Part shown: positions 9,024 to 16,759 of the stretch, piece by piece
Position numbering within the stretch: position 1 is the first letter of the stretch
Layout: the number at the start of each line of letters is the position of its first letter
From: an uncultured Flavobacteriaceae bacterium
Lineage (GTDB): Bacteria; Bacteroidota; Bacteroidia; Flavobacteriales; Flavobacteriaceae
Assembly: GCA_913031655.1 (NCBI GenBank)
Contig: CAJWFY010000004.1
Location: 1-28,137 of the forward strand
DNA length: 28,137 nt
Direction of reading: 5' to 3'
Translations under genes and position numbers: made by a program
The notes under the pieces: model-generated
The model's input: only the letters and a program-made list of their open reading frames with translations
What the model was told of the DNA's origin: nothing
Databases searched by the model: none

Positions 9024-9347
9024 CTATTCTTTAATTTCAGTATTTCTATAATATACTTTTTCTAATAACCAATTCTCAAGGGCCATAGCGTGAGCTTTAG
9101 GTAATTTTTCGTAAAATTTAGAAACCTCTATTTGTTCTTTATTTTCAAAAATTTCATCTAAACTTTCAGTAGGACTAGCAAACTCTTCTAATTTATCTAA
9201 CAATTCTTTTTTAATAGACTCGTTAATTTGAATTGTTCTTTTAGATATTATATTAATAGCTTCGTATATATTATCTGTCTGAGCATCTACAACATTTCTA
9301 TCATATGTTATAGTAGTTAGAGGTGCATTAGTTTTTTTAAAATCCAT
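9024..9347 (-). CDS. rpoZ: RNA polymerase omega subunit, Bacteroidota type
   Basis: Small protein of 107 residues matching the diverged Bacteroidota omega family. It has the MDFKKTNAPLTTITYDRN opening, the NIYEAINIISKRTIQIN helix (about 26-42) corresponding to the conserved omega core, an acidic middle (ESLDEIFENKEQIEVSKFYE, about 78-97 region), and an end with VYYRNTE. Omega promotes assembly and stability of core RNA polymerase by binding beta-prime. Its place between bamD and coaBC is the standard arrangement in Flavobacteriia as I recall it, and this supports the call because the protein is too short for strong motifs. It lies 19 bases below bamD and 3 bases above coaBC. Confidence 0.88.
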   Translation of the reverse strand: MDFKKTNAPLTTITYDRNVVDAQTDNIYEAINIISKRTIQINESIKKELLDKLEEFASPTESLDEIFENKEQIEVSKFYEKLPKAHAMALENWLLEKVYYRNTEIKE

Positions 9348-9366
9348 GTTTTTTTTTTAACTGAGT

Positions 9367-10173
9367 CTAATTGTTGGCAAATGTAGTGATTTCTTGGTCG
9401 ATTAACTTGAATAATTTATTTGATTTTTCAATATATTTAGACTCAGGGTATGTGTTTAACAGTTCATTAAAAACCTTTTTTGCATAATCAAGTCTTTCGG
9501 ATTTTTTAGAATAAACACTATTAATCGCCAATTCATATGAGGAATTAAATAAATAATATAACGCATCTTCTCTGTAAGGAGTACCTGGGTAATCAGAAAT
9601 AAAATCATCTAAAACAATGATAGCAGACTTATGGTCTCTAATTGTGTTATACTGTTTTGCTATTTCAAAAGCTTTAAACTCTAATTTCAATCTAAGTTCT
9701 TGAACTAAATCATTAGCTTCTGACATTTTTTCAGAATTAGGATAAAAATTAATAAACTCTTGTAATTTATCAATAGCCTCAGTAGTCTGTTTTTGATCTA
9801 AACTATGAGTAGGTGAAACTTTATAATAAGCATATGAAGCTAAATAGTTGGCTTCTTCAACTTTTTGACTTAGTGGGTATGCTTTTGTGAAACTTTCAAA
9901 TTCGTACGCAGCAGTAATATAGTTTTTAGTATTCAGCAATGAGTTAGCATAAAAAAACGTAACTCTTTCACCTTGAGGTTTTCCTCTAAATTTAGGTTTA
10001 ATCTGTTCAAATAATCTACTCGCTCTTCTAAACTCTTGATTTTCGTAATATTTTTCTGCAAAATCATACTTGACTTTTATGTCCTCGTTTTTGAGAACTT
10101 TCTGGAACTCATTACAAGATGATAAGGTTATTAGAATAAACCCTAATGGAAGTAATAATTTTTTTTTCAACAT
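9367..10173 (-). CDS. bamD: Outer membrane assembly lipoprotein BamD (YfiO)
   Basis: Essential lipoprotein of the BAM complex, which inserts beta-barrel proteins into the outer membrane. It is 268 residues. The N-terminus is a lipoprotein signal with the lipobox LSSC (17-20), so the mature protein begins at C20. The rest is tetratricopeptide-like helices, seen as repeats with A..F and YP patterns: FRRASRLFEQIKPKF, ITAAYEFESFTKAYP, IDKLQEFINFYPNSE, AIIVLDDFISDYPGTPY and AKKVFNELLNTYPESKY. These match the five TPRs of BamD. It lies 72 bases below dapA and 19 bases above rpoZ. Confidence 0.93.
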   Translation of the reverse strand: MLKKKLLLPLGFILITLSSCNEFQKVLKNEDIKVKYDFAEKYYENQEFRRASRLFEQIKPKFRGKPQGERVTFFYANSLLNTKNYITAAYEFESFTKAYPLSQKVEEANYLASYAYYKVSPTHSLDQKQTTEAIDKLQEFINFYPNSEKMSEANDLVQELRLKLEFKAFEIAKQYNTIRDHKSAIIVLDDFISDYPGTPYREDALYYLFNSSYELAINSVYSKKSERLDYAKKVFNELLNTYPESKYIEKSNKLFKLIDQEITTFANN

Positions 10174-10245
10174 CTGACAAATTTAATATTTTTTTTGTCA
10201 ATATAAATCTCTAAAACAGATTATAATTAAAGTGTAGAATAAAAC

Positions 10246-11130
10246 TTATTTTTTAAAAAAATTTTCAATTTCTAAATACAGCTCTTTTGAAGAAGGCAGT
10301 AAAGGCAATCTAAGATGATTTTGACATAATTTTTTAATTGCCAATGCTGCTTTTAACCCAGTTGGATTACCTTCTTTAAAAAGAAGGTTTAATAATTGAT
10401 TAATTTTATCGTACTCCGTTTTAGCCCTCTCTTCATTACCTTCTGAAGCCAGATTTATGATATTTCTAAAATGCTGAGGTATGCACCCTGCAGCAACCGA
10501 TATAACACCATCAGCACCCATTAAAACACTTTGATAGGCTGTTTCATCGTCGCCTGAAATAATTAAAAACCCATCTGGTCTATTAGAAATTAATTTAAAA
10601 ATTTTATCCATATTTCCACTAGCTTCTTTTATCCCAATTATATTTTTAAAGCTGTTAGCTAGTTTAATGGTTGTAGAATAATCCATATCACATCCAGTGC
10701 GAGTTGGTACGTTGTACAAGATGATTGGTAATGGAGATGACTTAGAAATAGCAGAAAAATGCTCAAACAACCCACTTTGTGAAGGTCTATTATAAAATGG
10801 TGTTACTGAAAGTACCGCGCAGAATCCAGATAAATCAGCATTAGATAAATAATTGACTACTGACCTTGTATCATTAGATCCAATTCCAATTAGTAATGGA
10901 ATTCTGTTGTTGTTAGCTTTAATAAAAGCATTTCTTGAAAGAATTTTTTCTTCTTCATTTAAAGTTGACGATTCTCCTGTCGTTCCTTGAACCACTATAT
11001 AGTCTATTCCATTTTTAATTAAAAATTCCACCATTGTAGTAATTGAATCCAAATCAACTGACAAGTCTTTTTTAAAAGGAGTAGCTATAGCAACTCCAGT
11101 CCCTTTAAGTCTTTGAGATAAGTTTTTCAT
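10246..11130 (-). CDS. dapA: 4-hydroxy-tetrahydrodipicolinate synthase
   Basis: Condenses pyruvate with aspartate semialdehyde, the entry step to meso-diaminopimelate and lysine. It is a TIM barrel of 294 residues. Visible are the pyruvate-binding GTTGES (49-54), the proton-relay Tyr and substrate loop YNVPTRTG (Y139, R144), Schiff-base Lys K168 in GIKEASG, and SGDD (192-195). The ATG overlaps the stop of the upstream DUF6913 gene as ATGA, which implies translational coupling. DapF, a later enzyme of the same pathway, is encoded elsewhere in the window (22222-23001). Confidence 0.96.
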   Translation of the reverse strand: MKNLSQRLKGTGVAIATPFKKDLSVDLDSITTMVEFLIKNGIDYIVVQGTTGESSTLNEEEKILSRNAFIKANNNRIPLLIGIGSNDTRSVVNYLSNADLSGFCAVLSVTPFYNRPSQSGLFEHFSAISKSSPLPIILYNVPTRTGCDMDYSTTIKLANSFKNIIGIKEASGNMDKIFKLISNRPDGFLIISGDDETAYQSVLMGADGVISVAAGCIPQHFRNIINLASEGNEERAKTEYDKINQLLNLLFKEGNPTGLKAALAIKKLCQNHLRLPLLPSSKELYLEIENFFKK

Positions 11131-11642
11131 TTAATTAAGTTTAAATATTTAATCAATTCTAATTTAAAACTTTTAAATTTTTTTATTTTATTAGAAAAAA
11201 TCAAGTCATTTAATTGATTCTCTGCCGATTCAAAACCAACCCTAAATTTAGCTTTTGTTTTTGAAGATAGAAGTGTAAGTTCTGGATTAGATTTAAAAAA
11301 ATTAATTAATAAATCGTAATCTTTAGAAATGAATTCTAAAGAATCATTTCCAGTTAAATTACCATAAAATGAAATACATTCAGGTGTAATATTCATATTT
11401 GAAAACACATTAAATGTATTTTTATCTTCTTGAAATGTAATAATCTTCAAATCTTTTTCTTTTAATCCAATTGAATTAGCTAAATCAATAAACACATCTA
11501 CCGAAACAGGGAAACTTGGATCAACAATACATCCTAAAGACTTTATTGGATTAGGCTTAATTCTAATTTGTTCACTAAGATCAATTAGAGATTTATTAAT
11601 TTTTTTTCTAAGAAGCTTTTCATGTAGTGACTTAAAAATCAT
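11127..11642 (-). CDS. Uncharacterised DUF6913-like protein
   Basis: A 171-residue, probably cytoplasmic protein with no signal peptide or membrane helix. It begins with a basic amphipathic stretch (HEKLLRKKINKSL, about 7-19) followed by alternating hydrophobic strands such as KSLGCIVDPSFP (34-45), KDLKIITF and YDLLINFF, suggesting a small alpha/beta fold. I match it from memory to the Bacteroidota family DUF6913, which often sits directly before dapA; no function is known to me. Its TGA stop overlaps the dapA ATG by 4 bases. The start is only 37 bases from the divergent 5'-nucleotidase gene. The family name is less certain than the existence of the gene. Confidence 0.7.
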   Translation of the reverse strand: MIFKSLHEKLLRKKINKSLIDLSEQIRIKPNPIKSLGCIVDPSFPVSVDVFIDLANSIGLKEKDLKIITFQEDKNTFNVFSNMNITPECISFYGNLTGNDSLEFISKDYDLLINFFKSNPELTLLSSKTKAKFRVGFESAENQLNDLIFSNKIKKFKSFKLELIKYLNLIK

Positions 11643-11679
11643 ATATTTAAAAACTAATATAAAACTACATATTTCATCA

Positions 11680-12456
11680 TTGAAAACTAAATTATATTTA
11701 AAGAATATCTACTTTAAGCTTTTTGTTATAGCTATAACAATTATGTTATTTTCCTGTGTTGGAGAAAATTATAAAATACAAGACAGCAAAGGTCTTAACT
11801 TAAGAGTTGTCGATAAATTAAACAGTAATAGCGAACTAAATTTAATTATTTCACCATTTAGAGATAAAATAAAAGATTTAGAAAAAACCATAGGATATTC
11901 AATTAAATCTCTGAGTGTTAGAGATGGAATGTTAGAATCTTCATTAGGAAATTTGATTGCTGATATATTAATAGAAGAATCCAAACCAATTTTCAAAAAC
12001 ATTACGTCTGAAGATATTGATTTTTGTTTATTAAATTATGGAGGAATAAGAGGAACTTTAAACAAAGGGGTAATTACTCAATATGATATATTTACCATAA
12101 TGCCTTTTGAAAATACATCAACAGTTGTTGAACTTAGCGGTGAGAAAGTTTTAGAATTGGTAAACTATTTAAAAAACGAACAAAAAGCACACCCAGTTTC
12201 TGGAATCAAGTTAGAATTTAAAGATGATAAAATAATTAATATATTAATTAATAATAAAAAATTCAATATTAATAATACATATAATGTTTTAACTTCCAAT
12301 TTTCTTCAAGAAGGAGGGGATAAAATGATGTTTTTTAAAGATCCATTAGAACTTTTTTCTTTAAAAACAAACATAAGAGATGTTCTTATAAATTTCATAG
12401 TAAAAACAGATACTATTGTCAGTAATAAAGATAATAGAATAATAAAAACTCAATGA
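11680..12456 (+). CDS. 5'-nucleotidase C-terminal-domain lipoprotein (split enzyme half)
   Basis: A 258-residue protein corresponding to the C-terminal substrate-binding domain of 5'-nucleotidase/UshA-type enzymes, without the metal-binding half. The 5_nucleotid_C signs are SLGNLIADI (88-96), LNYGGIRGTLNKG (118-130) and ITQYDIFTIMPFENT (132-146). The N-terminus is hydrophobic with a lipobox-like LFSC (23-26), so it is probably a lipoprotein with C26 as lipidated residue. The start is TTG at 11680: no ATG or GTG gives the signal sequence, and the first in-frame ATG would begin at the lipobox itself. The metallophosphatase half follows with a 4-base ATGA overlap, so the two products probably work together. 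Confidence 0.88.
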   Translation: MKTKLYLKNIYFKLFVIAITIMLFSCVGENYKIQDSKGLNLRVVDKLNSNSELNLIISPFRDKIKDLEKTIGYSIKSLSVRDGMLESSLGNLIADILIEESKPIFKNITSEDIDFCLLNYGGIRGTLNKGVITQYDIFTIMPFENTSTVVELSGEKVLELVNYLKNEQKAHPVSGIKLEFKDDKIINILINNKKFNINNTYNVLTSNFLQEGGDKMMFFKDPLELFSLKTNIRDVLINFIVKTDTIVSNKDNRIIKTQ

Positions 12457-13364
12457 AAAGAAGACTCTTTATAAATAAAGTTACTTCATCCACAGTTCTT
12501 GGTTTAACTTTTCCATTATTAGGTTTTGAAAAAACAGATTTTAAATCTAAAAAAATAACAATTCTTCATACGAATGATGTTCATAGCCACATAGATCCAT
12601 TCTCTGAAAATGATCCTTTAAACCCTAATGGTGGTGGTGTAATTGCAAGAGCCAAAATGATTAATTTATTTAAAAAAGAAAACCCTAACACTCTTGTTTT
12701 AGATGCTGGTGATGTTTTTCAAGGAACTCCATATTTTAATTTTTTTGAAGGAGAGGTTGAATTAAAATTAATGAGTAAAATGGGTTACAACGCTTCTACG
12801 CTTGGAAATCACGAATTTGACAACGGCTTAAAAAAACTAGCAAAATCTTTAAAACATGCAAATTTCTCTTTTTTAAATTCAAATTACACCATAATAAACA
12901 CCCCATTAGAAAATAAAATTAAAAAATATGAAATATATGAAATAGATGAGGTAAAAATCGGAGTATTTGGATTGGGAGTTGAGTTAGATGGTCTTGTAGA
13001 GAAAAAATTATATAAAGGCATCAAGTATTTAGATCCAGTAGAAATAACCCAAGACATCACTCAGAAGCTTAAGTATCAATATAAATGTGATATAATAATA
13101 TGCTTATCACATCTAGGTTACAGTTACAATAAAAGTGAAGAGATTATGTGTGATTTAATATTGGCAAAAAAAACAAAAGATATTGACCTAATAATTGGGG
13201 GACATACTCATACATTTATGGACAAACCAGTTAAAGTAAAAAATTCAGACGGTAAAGATGTAATGATTAATCAAGTTGGATGTTTTGGAATTAATTTGGG
13301 GAAAATAGATTTTTATTTGTCTAATAATTCTATTACTGAAAAGACCAGCTCTATAAAAGTTTAG
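12453..13364 (+). CDS. Metallophosphatase, 5'-nucleotidase N-terminal half
   Basis: Calcineurin-like phosphoesterase of 303 residues, equivalent to the catalytic N-terminal domain of 5'-nucleotidase. Metal ligands are visible in order: D42 and H44 (HTNDVHSH), D87 (DAGDVFQG), N119 and H120 (GNHEFD), H220 (LSHLGY), then H251 and H253 (GGHTHT). The N-terminus MKRRLFINK plus a hydrophobic stretch (about 11-24) looks like a twin-arginine export signal, fitting a periplasmic metalloenzyme. It lacks the C-terminal nucleotide-binding domain, which is supplied by the gene immediately upstream. The 3' end overlaps the convergent ligA by 14 bases. The substrate is probably nucleoside 5'-phosphates, but this is inferred from family. 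Confidence 0.9.
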   Translation: MKRRLFINKVTSSTVLGLTFPLLGFEKTDFKSKKITILHTNDVHSHIDPFSENDPLNPNGGGVIARAKMINLFKKENPNTLVLDAGDVFQGTPYFNFFEGEVELKLMSKMGYNASTLGNHEFDNGLKKLAKSLKHANFSFLNSNYTIINTPLENKIKKYEIYEIDEVKIGVFGLGVELDGLVEKKLYKGIKYLDPVEITQDITQKLKYQYKCDIIICLSHLGYSYNKSEEIMCDLILAKKTKDIDLIIGGHTHTFMDKPVKVKNSDGKDVMINQVGCFGINLGKIDFYLSNNSITEKTSSIKV

Positions 13365-15360
13365 TTTTTATCATTTCCATTAAATCATTTTCTGATATTA
13401 TTGGAATTTCTAATTTTTTTACTTTAGAAAGTTTACTAGGCCCTATATTGTTTCCTCCCAACAAATAGTTTGTTTTTGAAGAAATAGAGGAGGATACCTT
13501 TCCACCGTTCTTTTCAATAATACTTTTCAGTTCATTCCTTGAATGATTATTAAAAATCCCTGAAATAACGTAAATATGTTCAGATAAAATATTATTGATT
13601 GGCAGATTAGACTCTTTAATTTCAAACTGCAAACCCATATCCTTAAGTCTATTAATTGCATCTATATTTTCTTGATCATTGAAAAATTCTAAAATACTCT
13701 CAGAAATTCTATCTCCAATTTCATCAACTAAAATTAAATCATCTAGACTAGCAGATATCAAGTTATCAATAGATTTAAATTCTGATGCTATTTTTTTTGC
13801 AACAGTTTGACCTACATACCTAATTCCTAAACCAAATAAAACTCTTTCAAAATTAATCTTTTTTGAATCTTCTAATCCATTAAATATATTTTCTACTGAC
13901 TTCTCCGCCATTCTATCTAGAAGAAGTATATCTTCTTTTTTAAGATCATATAAGTCAGCATAATTTGAAATCAGATCATTTGAATACAACAAATCAATAG
14001 TTTCGTTCCCTAAACCATTAATATCTAATGCTTTTCTAGATATAAAGTGTTGAATTCTTCCCTTTACTTGAACAGGGCAATTATTATAATTCAAGCAGTA
14101 ATGATTTGATTCTGATTCATGCCTTGAAAGAAGAGTATAACAAGAAGGACAGTTTTTAATAAATTTAATTTTTTTAGAAATAGAAGTTCTTTTTTCTAAA
14201 TCTACACCAACAATTTTTGGAATAATTTCACCTCCCTTTTCTACTTTAACAATATCATTTAAACATAAATTCAATTTATTTATTTGATCTTGATTATGAA
14301 GTGAAGCTCGTTTTACATAAGTCCCACCCAAAAGAACAGGTTCCAAATTAGCTACAGGAGTTATTGCACCCGTTCTTCCAACTTGATAGGAAACGCTTAA
14401 TAATCTGGTTGAAATTTGTTCTGTTTTAAATTTATAAGCTATTGACCACCTAGGGTACTTTGATGTAAAACCAAGTTCATTTTGATGATTAATATCATTT
14501 ACTTTTATTACAATTCCGTCTATCTCAAAATTTAAATCAACCCTGTTACTATCCCAATAATTAATATATGACATTACTTCATTTAAGTTACTACAAAGCT
14601 TGTAAGTGCTTGAAATATTAAACCCCCATTCTAAAGCATTTGACAAATATTCATTTTGAGTTTTAAAATCCTGCTTAGAGCTAACTATTTGATATAAAAA
14701 ACATTTCAAAGGTCTTTTAGCAACTTCTGAACTGTCTTGAAGCTTTAAGCTTCCAGATGCAGTGTTTCTAGGGTTCATATATGGTTCTAGTCCATCTAAG
14801 TATCTTTTTTTATTCATTTTTAAAAAATCATCTTTTTCAATAATTATTTCACCTCTGATCTGAAATTTACTTGGAAAAGAACCTTTTAATTTTAAAGGGA
14901 TGGTTTTAATGGTTTTAATATTTTCTGTTACATCGTCCCCGTAAACACCATCTCCTCTAGTAACAGCTTTTGTTAATCTTCCATTTTCATATGTTAAATT
15001 AATAGAAACCCCATCAAATTTTAATTCGCAGAAATACTCGAGTTTATCGTCTTCTAAGTTTTTAAACAATCTATCATTCCAATCCTCTAAATCATTTTTT
15101 GAATAAGAGTTGTCCAAAGAATACATTGGAAAATCATGTTTAACAGAACTAAAACTTTTAATAACGGCCCCTCCTACTCTCAATGTAGGAGAATTAACAT
15201 CGTTATACTGTGGGAATTGTTTTTCTAAAATTATAAGTTCCTTAAGTTTTGAATCAAAATCATAATCGCTTATTTTAGGCATATCTAAAACATAGTAATA
15301 GTAATTATGAAGATGCAATTCATCTCTAATTTTTTCAATATTCTTCTGAACTGAATTCAT
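13351..15360 (-). CDS. ligA: NAD-dependent DNA ligase
   Basis: Seals nicks during replication and repair using NAD. It is full length at 669 residues. Domains in order are Ia with the HNYYYYVLD NAD-binding helix (18-26), the adenylation domain with nucleophile Lys K114 in ELKFDG, DGIVIK (281-286), the OB fold (about 320-395), a zinc finger with C404, C407, C422 and C428, helix-hairpin-helix repeats (about 445-580), and a C-terminal BRCT domain (about 592-669) with GGKVSSSISSKTNYLL. Its ATG follows directly after the prmC stop. The 3' end overlaps the convergent metallophosphatase gene by 14 bases. Confidence 0.97.
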   Translation of the reverse strand: MNSVQKNIEKIRDELHLHNYYYYVLDMPKISDYDFDSKLKELIILEKQFPQYNDVNSPTLRVGGAVIKSFSSVKHDFPMYSLDNSYSKNDLEDWNDRLFKNLEDDKLEYFCELKFDGVSINLTYENGRLTKAVTRGDGVYGDDVTENIKTIKTIPLKLKGSFPSKFQIRGEIIIEKDDFLKMNKKRYLDGLEPYMNPRNTASGSLKLQDSSEVAKRPLKCFLYQIVSSKQDFKTQNEYLSNALEWGFNISSTYKLCSNLNEVMSYINYWDSNRVDLNFEIDGIVIKVNDINHQNELGFTSKYPRWSIAYKFKTEQISTRLLSVSYQVGRTGAITPVANLEPVLLGGTYVKRASLHNQDQINKLNLCLNDIVKVEKGGEIIPKIVGVDLEKRTSISKKIKFIKNCPSCYTLLSRHESESNHYCLNYNNCPVQVKGRIQHFISRKALDINGLGNETIDLLYSNDLISNYADLYDLKKEDILLLDRMAEKSVENIFNGLEDSKKINFERVLFGLGIRYVGQTVAKKIASEFKSIDNLISASLDDLILVDEIGDRISESILEFFNDQENIDAINRLKDMGLQFEIKESNLPINNILSEHIYVISGIFNNHSRNELKSIIEKNGGKVSSSISSKTNYLLGGNNIGPSKLSKVKKLEIPIISENDLMEMIKTKLL

Positions 15361-16197
15361 TTATAAACTAGCTTTTATCATTCTATTTTTTGATCTAAAA
15401 TCTTTTTTTAATTCAATATCGTAAAAACCTGCTTTAATTAAAAGTTTTGAAACACCTTGATTTTGATTTTCATTAATTTCAAAAAATATACTACCATTAT
15501 CATTTAGATTACTCTTAGCAAAATCAATTATTTTAGAGTAAAAAAACAAAGGATCGTTATCTTTTACAAATAATGCTTTATGAGGTTCAAAAAGTAAAAC
15601 ATTTTTTTTCATATTATGCTTTTCACTATCACAAATATAAGGTGGATTAGATATAATTATATCAAACTTTTTATTGGTATTAATTGAATTTATGTCTTGA
15701 ACTTCAAATAAAATTTTCACGTTATTTAAAGATGAATTTTTTTTTGCTAAATCAATAATATCATGATCGATATCCCATGCAGTAACGTTTGGTGATTTTA
15801 AAAATTTAGCCAACGAAACTGCAATACATCCACTTCCTGTTCCAATGTCTAATATTTTCTTGTTAATAGGGTTATCAATTAAAACCCATGACACCAATTC
15901 TTCAGTTTCTGGTCTAGGAATGAGAACTTTATCATTTACGTAAAACTTTAAGTTCATAAATTCTGATTCACCAACAACATATTGAATAGGCATATTTTTC
16001 TCTAAAAGCTCAATAGCCATTAATAGATTTAGTTTTTGAAAATTAGATACTGAATGATTTTGATCTAAAATATATTTCAACCTGCTAAATCCAGAGTAAT
16101 ATTCTATCAACCAGAAAAAAAATTCTTCTAATTCTTTTTTATCAATCTTAGAACCTAATGCTTTAAAAAGCTGATTACGGTATTCAATTAATGTCAT
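15361..16197 (-). CDS. prmC: Peptide chain release factor N5-glutamine methyltransferase
   Basis: SAM-dependent methylation of the Gln in the GGQ motif of release factors. The frame is open up to a TTG at 16227, but I place the start at the ATG at 16197: it overlaps the upstream acetyltransferase stop as TAATG, and the protein then begins MTLIEYRNQLF as its relatives do. This gives 278 residues. Numbered from this start, visible features are the N-terminal helical release-factor-binding domain (about 1-75), IPRPETEELV (93-102), SAM motif ILDIGTGSGCIAVSLA (115-130) and the catalytic NPPY (184-187). ligA starts immediately after the stop. Confidence 0.94.
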   Translation of the reverse strand: MTLIEYRNQLFKALGSKIDKKELEEFFFWLIEYYSGFSRLKYILDQNHSVSNFQKLNLLMAIELLEKNMPIQYVVGESEFMNLKFYVNDKVLIPRPETEELVSWVLIDNPINKKILDIGTGSGCIAVSLAKFLKSPNVTAWDIDHDIIDLAKKNSSLNNVKILFEVQDINSINTNKKFDIIISNPPYICDSEKHNMKKNVLLFEPHKALFVKDNDPLFFYSKIIDFAKSNLNDNGSIFFEINENQNQGVSKLLIKAGFYDIELKKDFRSKNRMIKASL

Positions 16198-16691
16198 TAT
16201 AATTTTTTTAACATCCATACGGGACAAGAAGAGTGTCCAGTATTTCCTAAAGATTTGTCTAAATATTTGAAACCTTGTGATAAATATAACTTTTGAGCAG
16301 AATTCATATTATGCATTGTTTCAATATAGCAAAAATCATATTTGTATTTTAAAGCTATACTAATGCATTTTTTTATCATTTTTTTTCCTAACCCTAACCC
16401 TCTTGCATCTTTTAAAAAATACATTTTCTGAAGTTCACAAATATTTTCTTTTGAATTTTTTAATTGAGAAATTCCTGCACCTCCAAAAATTTTATTATTA
16501 TTTTCTATTACAAAATAAATACTTCTGTGACTGTCGTAAGCTTTACTCATTTCCCTCAATTCAGGGTCACTCAATGCCGTTCCCTTTTTTGGAACTCCAA
16601 ATTCAATCATTACTGAGCTTAAAACAGTTTTTAATTCTTTATTATCAGATTTATTAACCTCTCTTAAAACCCATTCTAGCTTACCTACCAT
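16197..16691 (-). CDS. GNAT-family N-acetyltransferase
   Basis: A 164-residue acetyltransferase with the GNAT fold. Motif B/A features are the strand ending LQKMYFLKDARGLGLG, where R97-G-L-G-L-G102 matches the acetyl-CoA pyrophosphate-binding Q/R-x-x-G-x-G/A loop. The C-terminal NSAQKLYLSQGFKYL (130-144) is the typical motif that closes the cofactor site. The substrate is unknown: such small stand-alone GNATs may acetylate small molecules or protein N-termini. It is the first gene of a three-gene minus-strand run with prmC and ligA, and its stop shares one base with the prmC start. Position next to prmC suggests co-expression only. Confidence 0.88.
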   Translation of the reverse strand: MVGKLEWVLREVNKSDNKELKTVLSSVMIEFGVPKKGTALSDPELREMSKAYDSHRSIYFVIENNNKIFGGAGISQLKNSKENICELQKMYFLKDARGLGLGKKMIKKCISIALKYKYDFCYIETMHNMNSAQKLYLSQGFKYLDKSLGNTGHSSCPVWMLKKL

Positions 16692-16700
16692 TTTTTAGAT

Positions 16701-16708
16701 TAATTTTG
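16701..16708 (+). promoter_or_regulatory. Candidate -7 box for ribD
   Basis: TAATTTTG is an exact TAnnTTTG match in the 68-base divergent gap between the GNAT gene and ribD, about 52 bases before the ribD ATG. No TTTG -33 partner was seen at 17-23 bases upstream, so support is limited. Confidence 0.28.
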
Positions 16709-16759
16709 CATTGTGAAGATACGTCATATATATATTAGAGAAAACCTTATTTATCAATT

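Noticed and set aside
9348..9357. Ten-thymine run upstream of rpoZ, considered as a terminator tail for bamD
   Set aside because: On the transcribed strand it reads as adenines between bamD and rpoZ and has no hairpin; it is better seen as the A-rich leader typical of starts in this phylum.
10178..10185. Exact TAnnTTTG box on the minus strand just before bamD
   Set aside because: It ends only 4 bases from the bamD ATG, which would place transcription start at or inside the start codon, and no -33 partner is at the right distance. Likely chance in AT-rich DNA.
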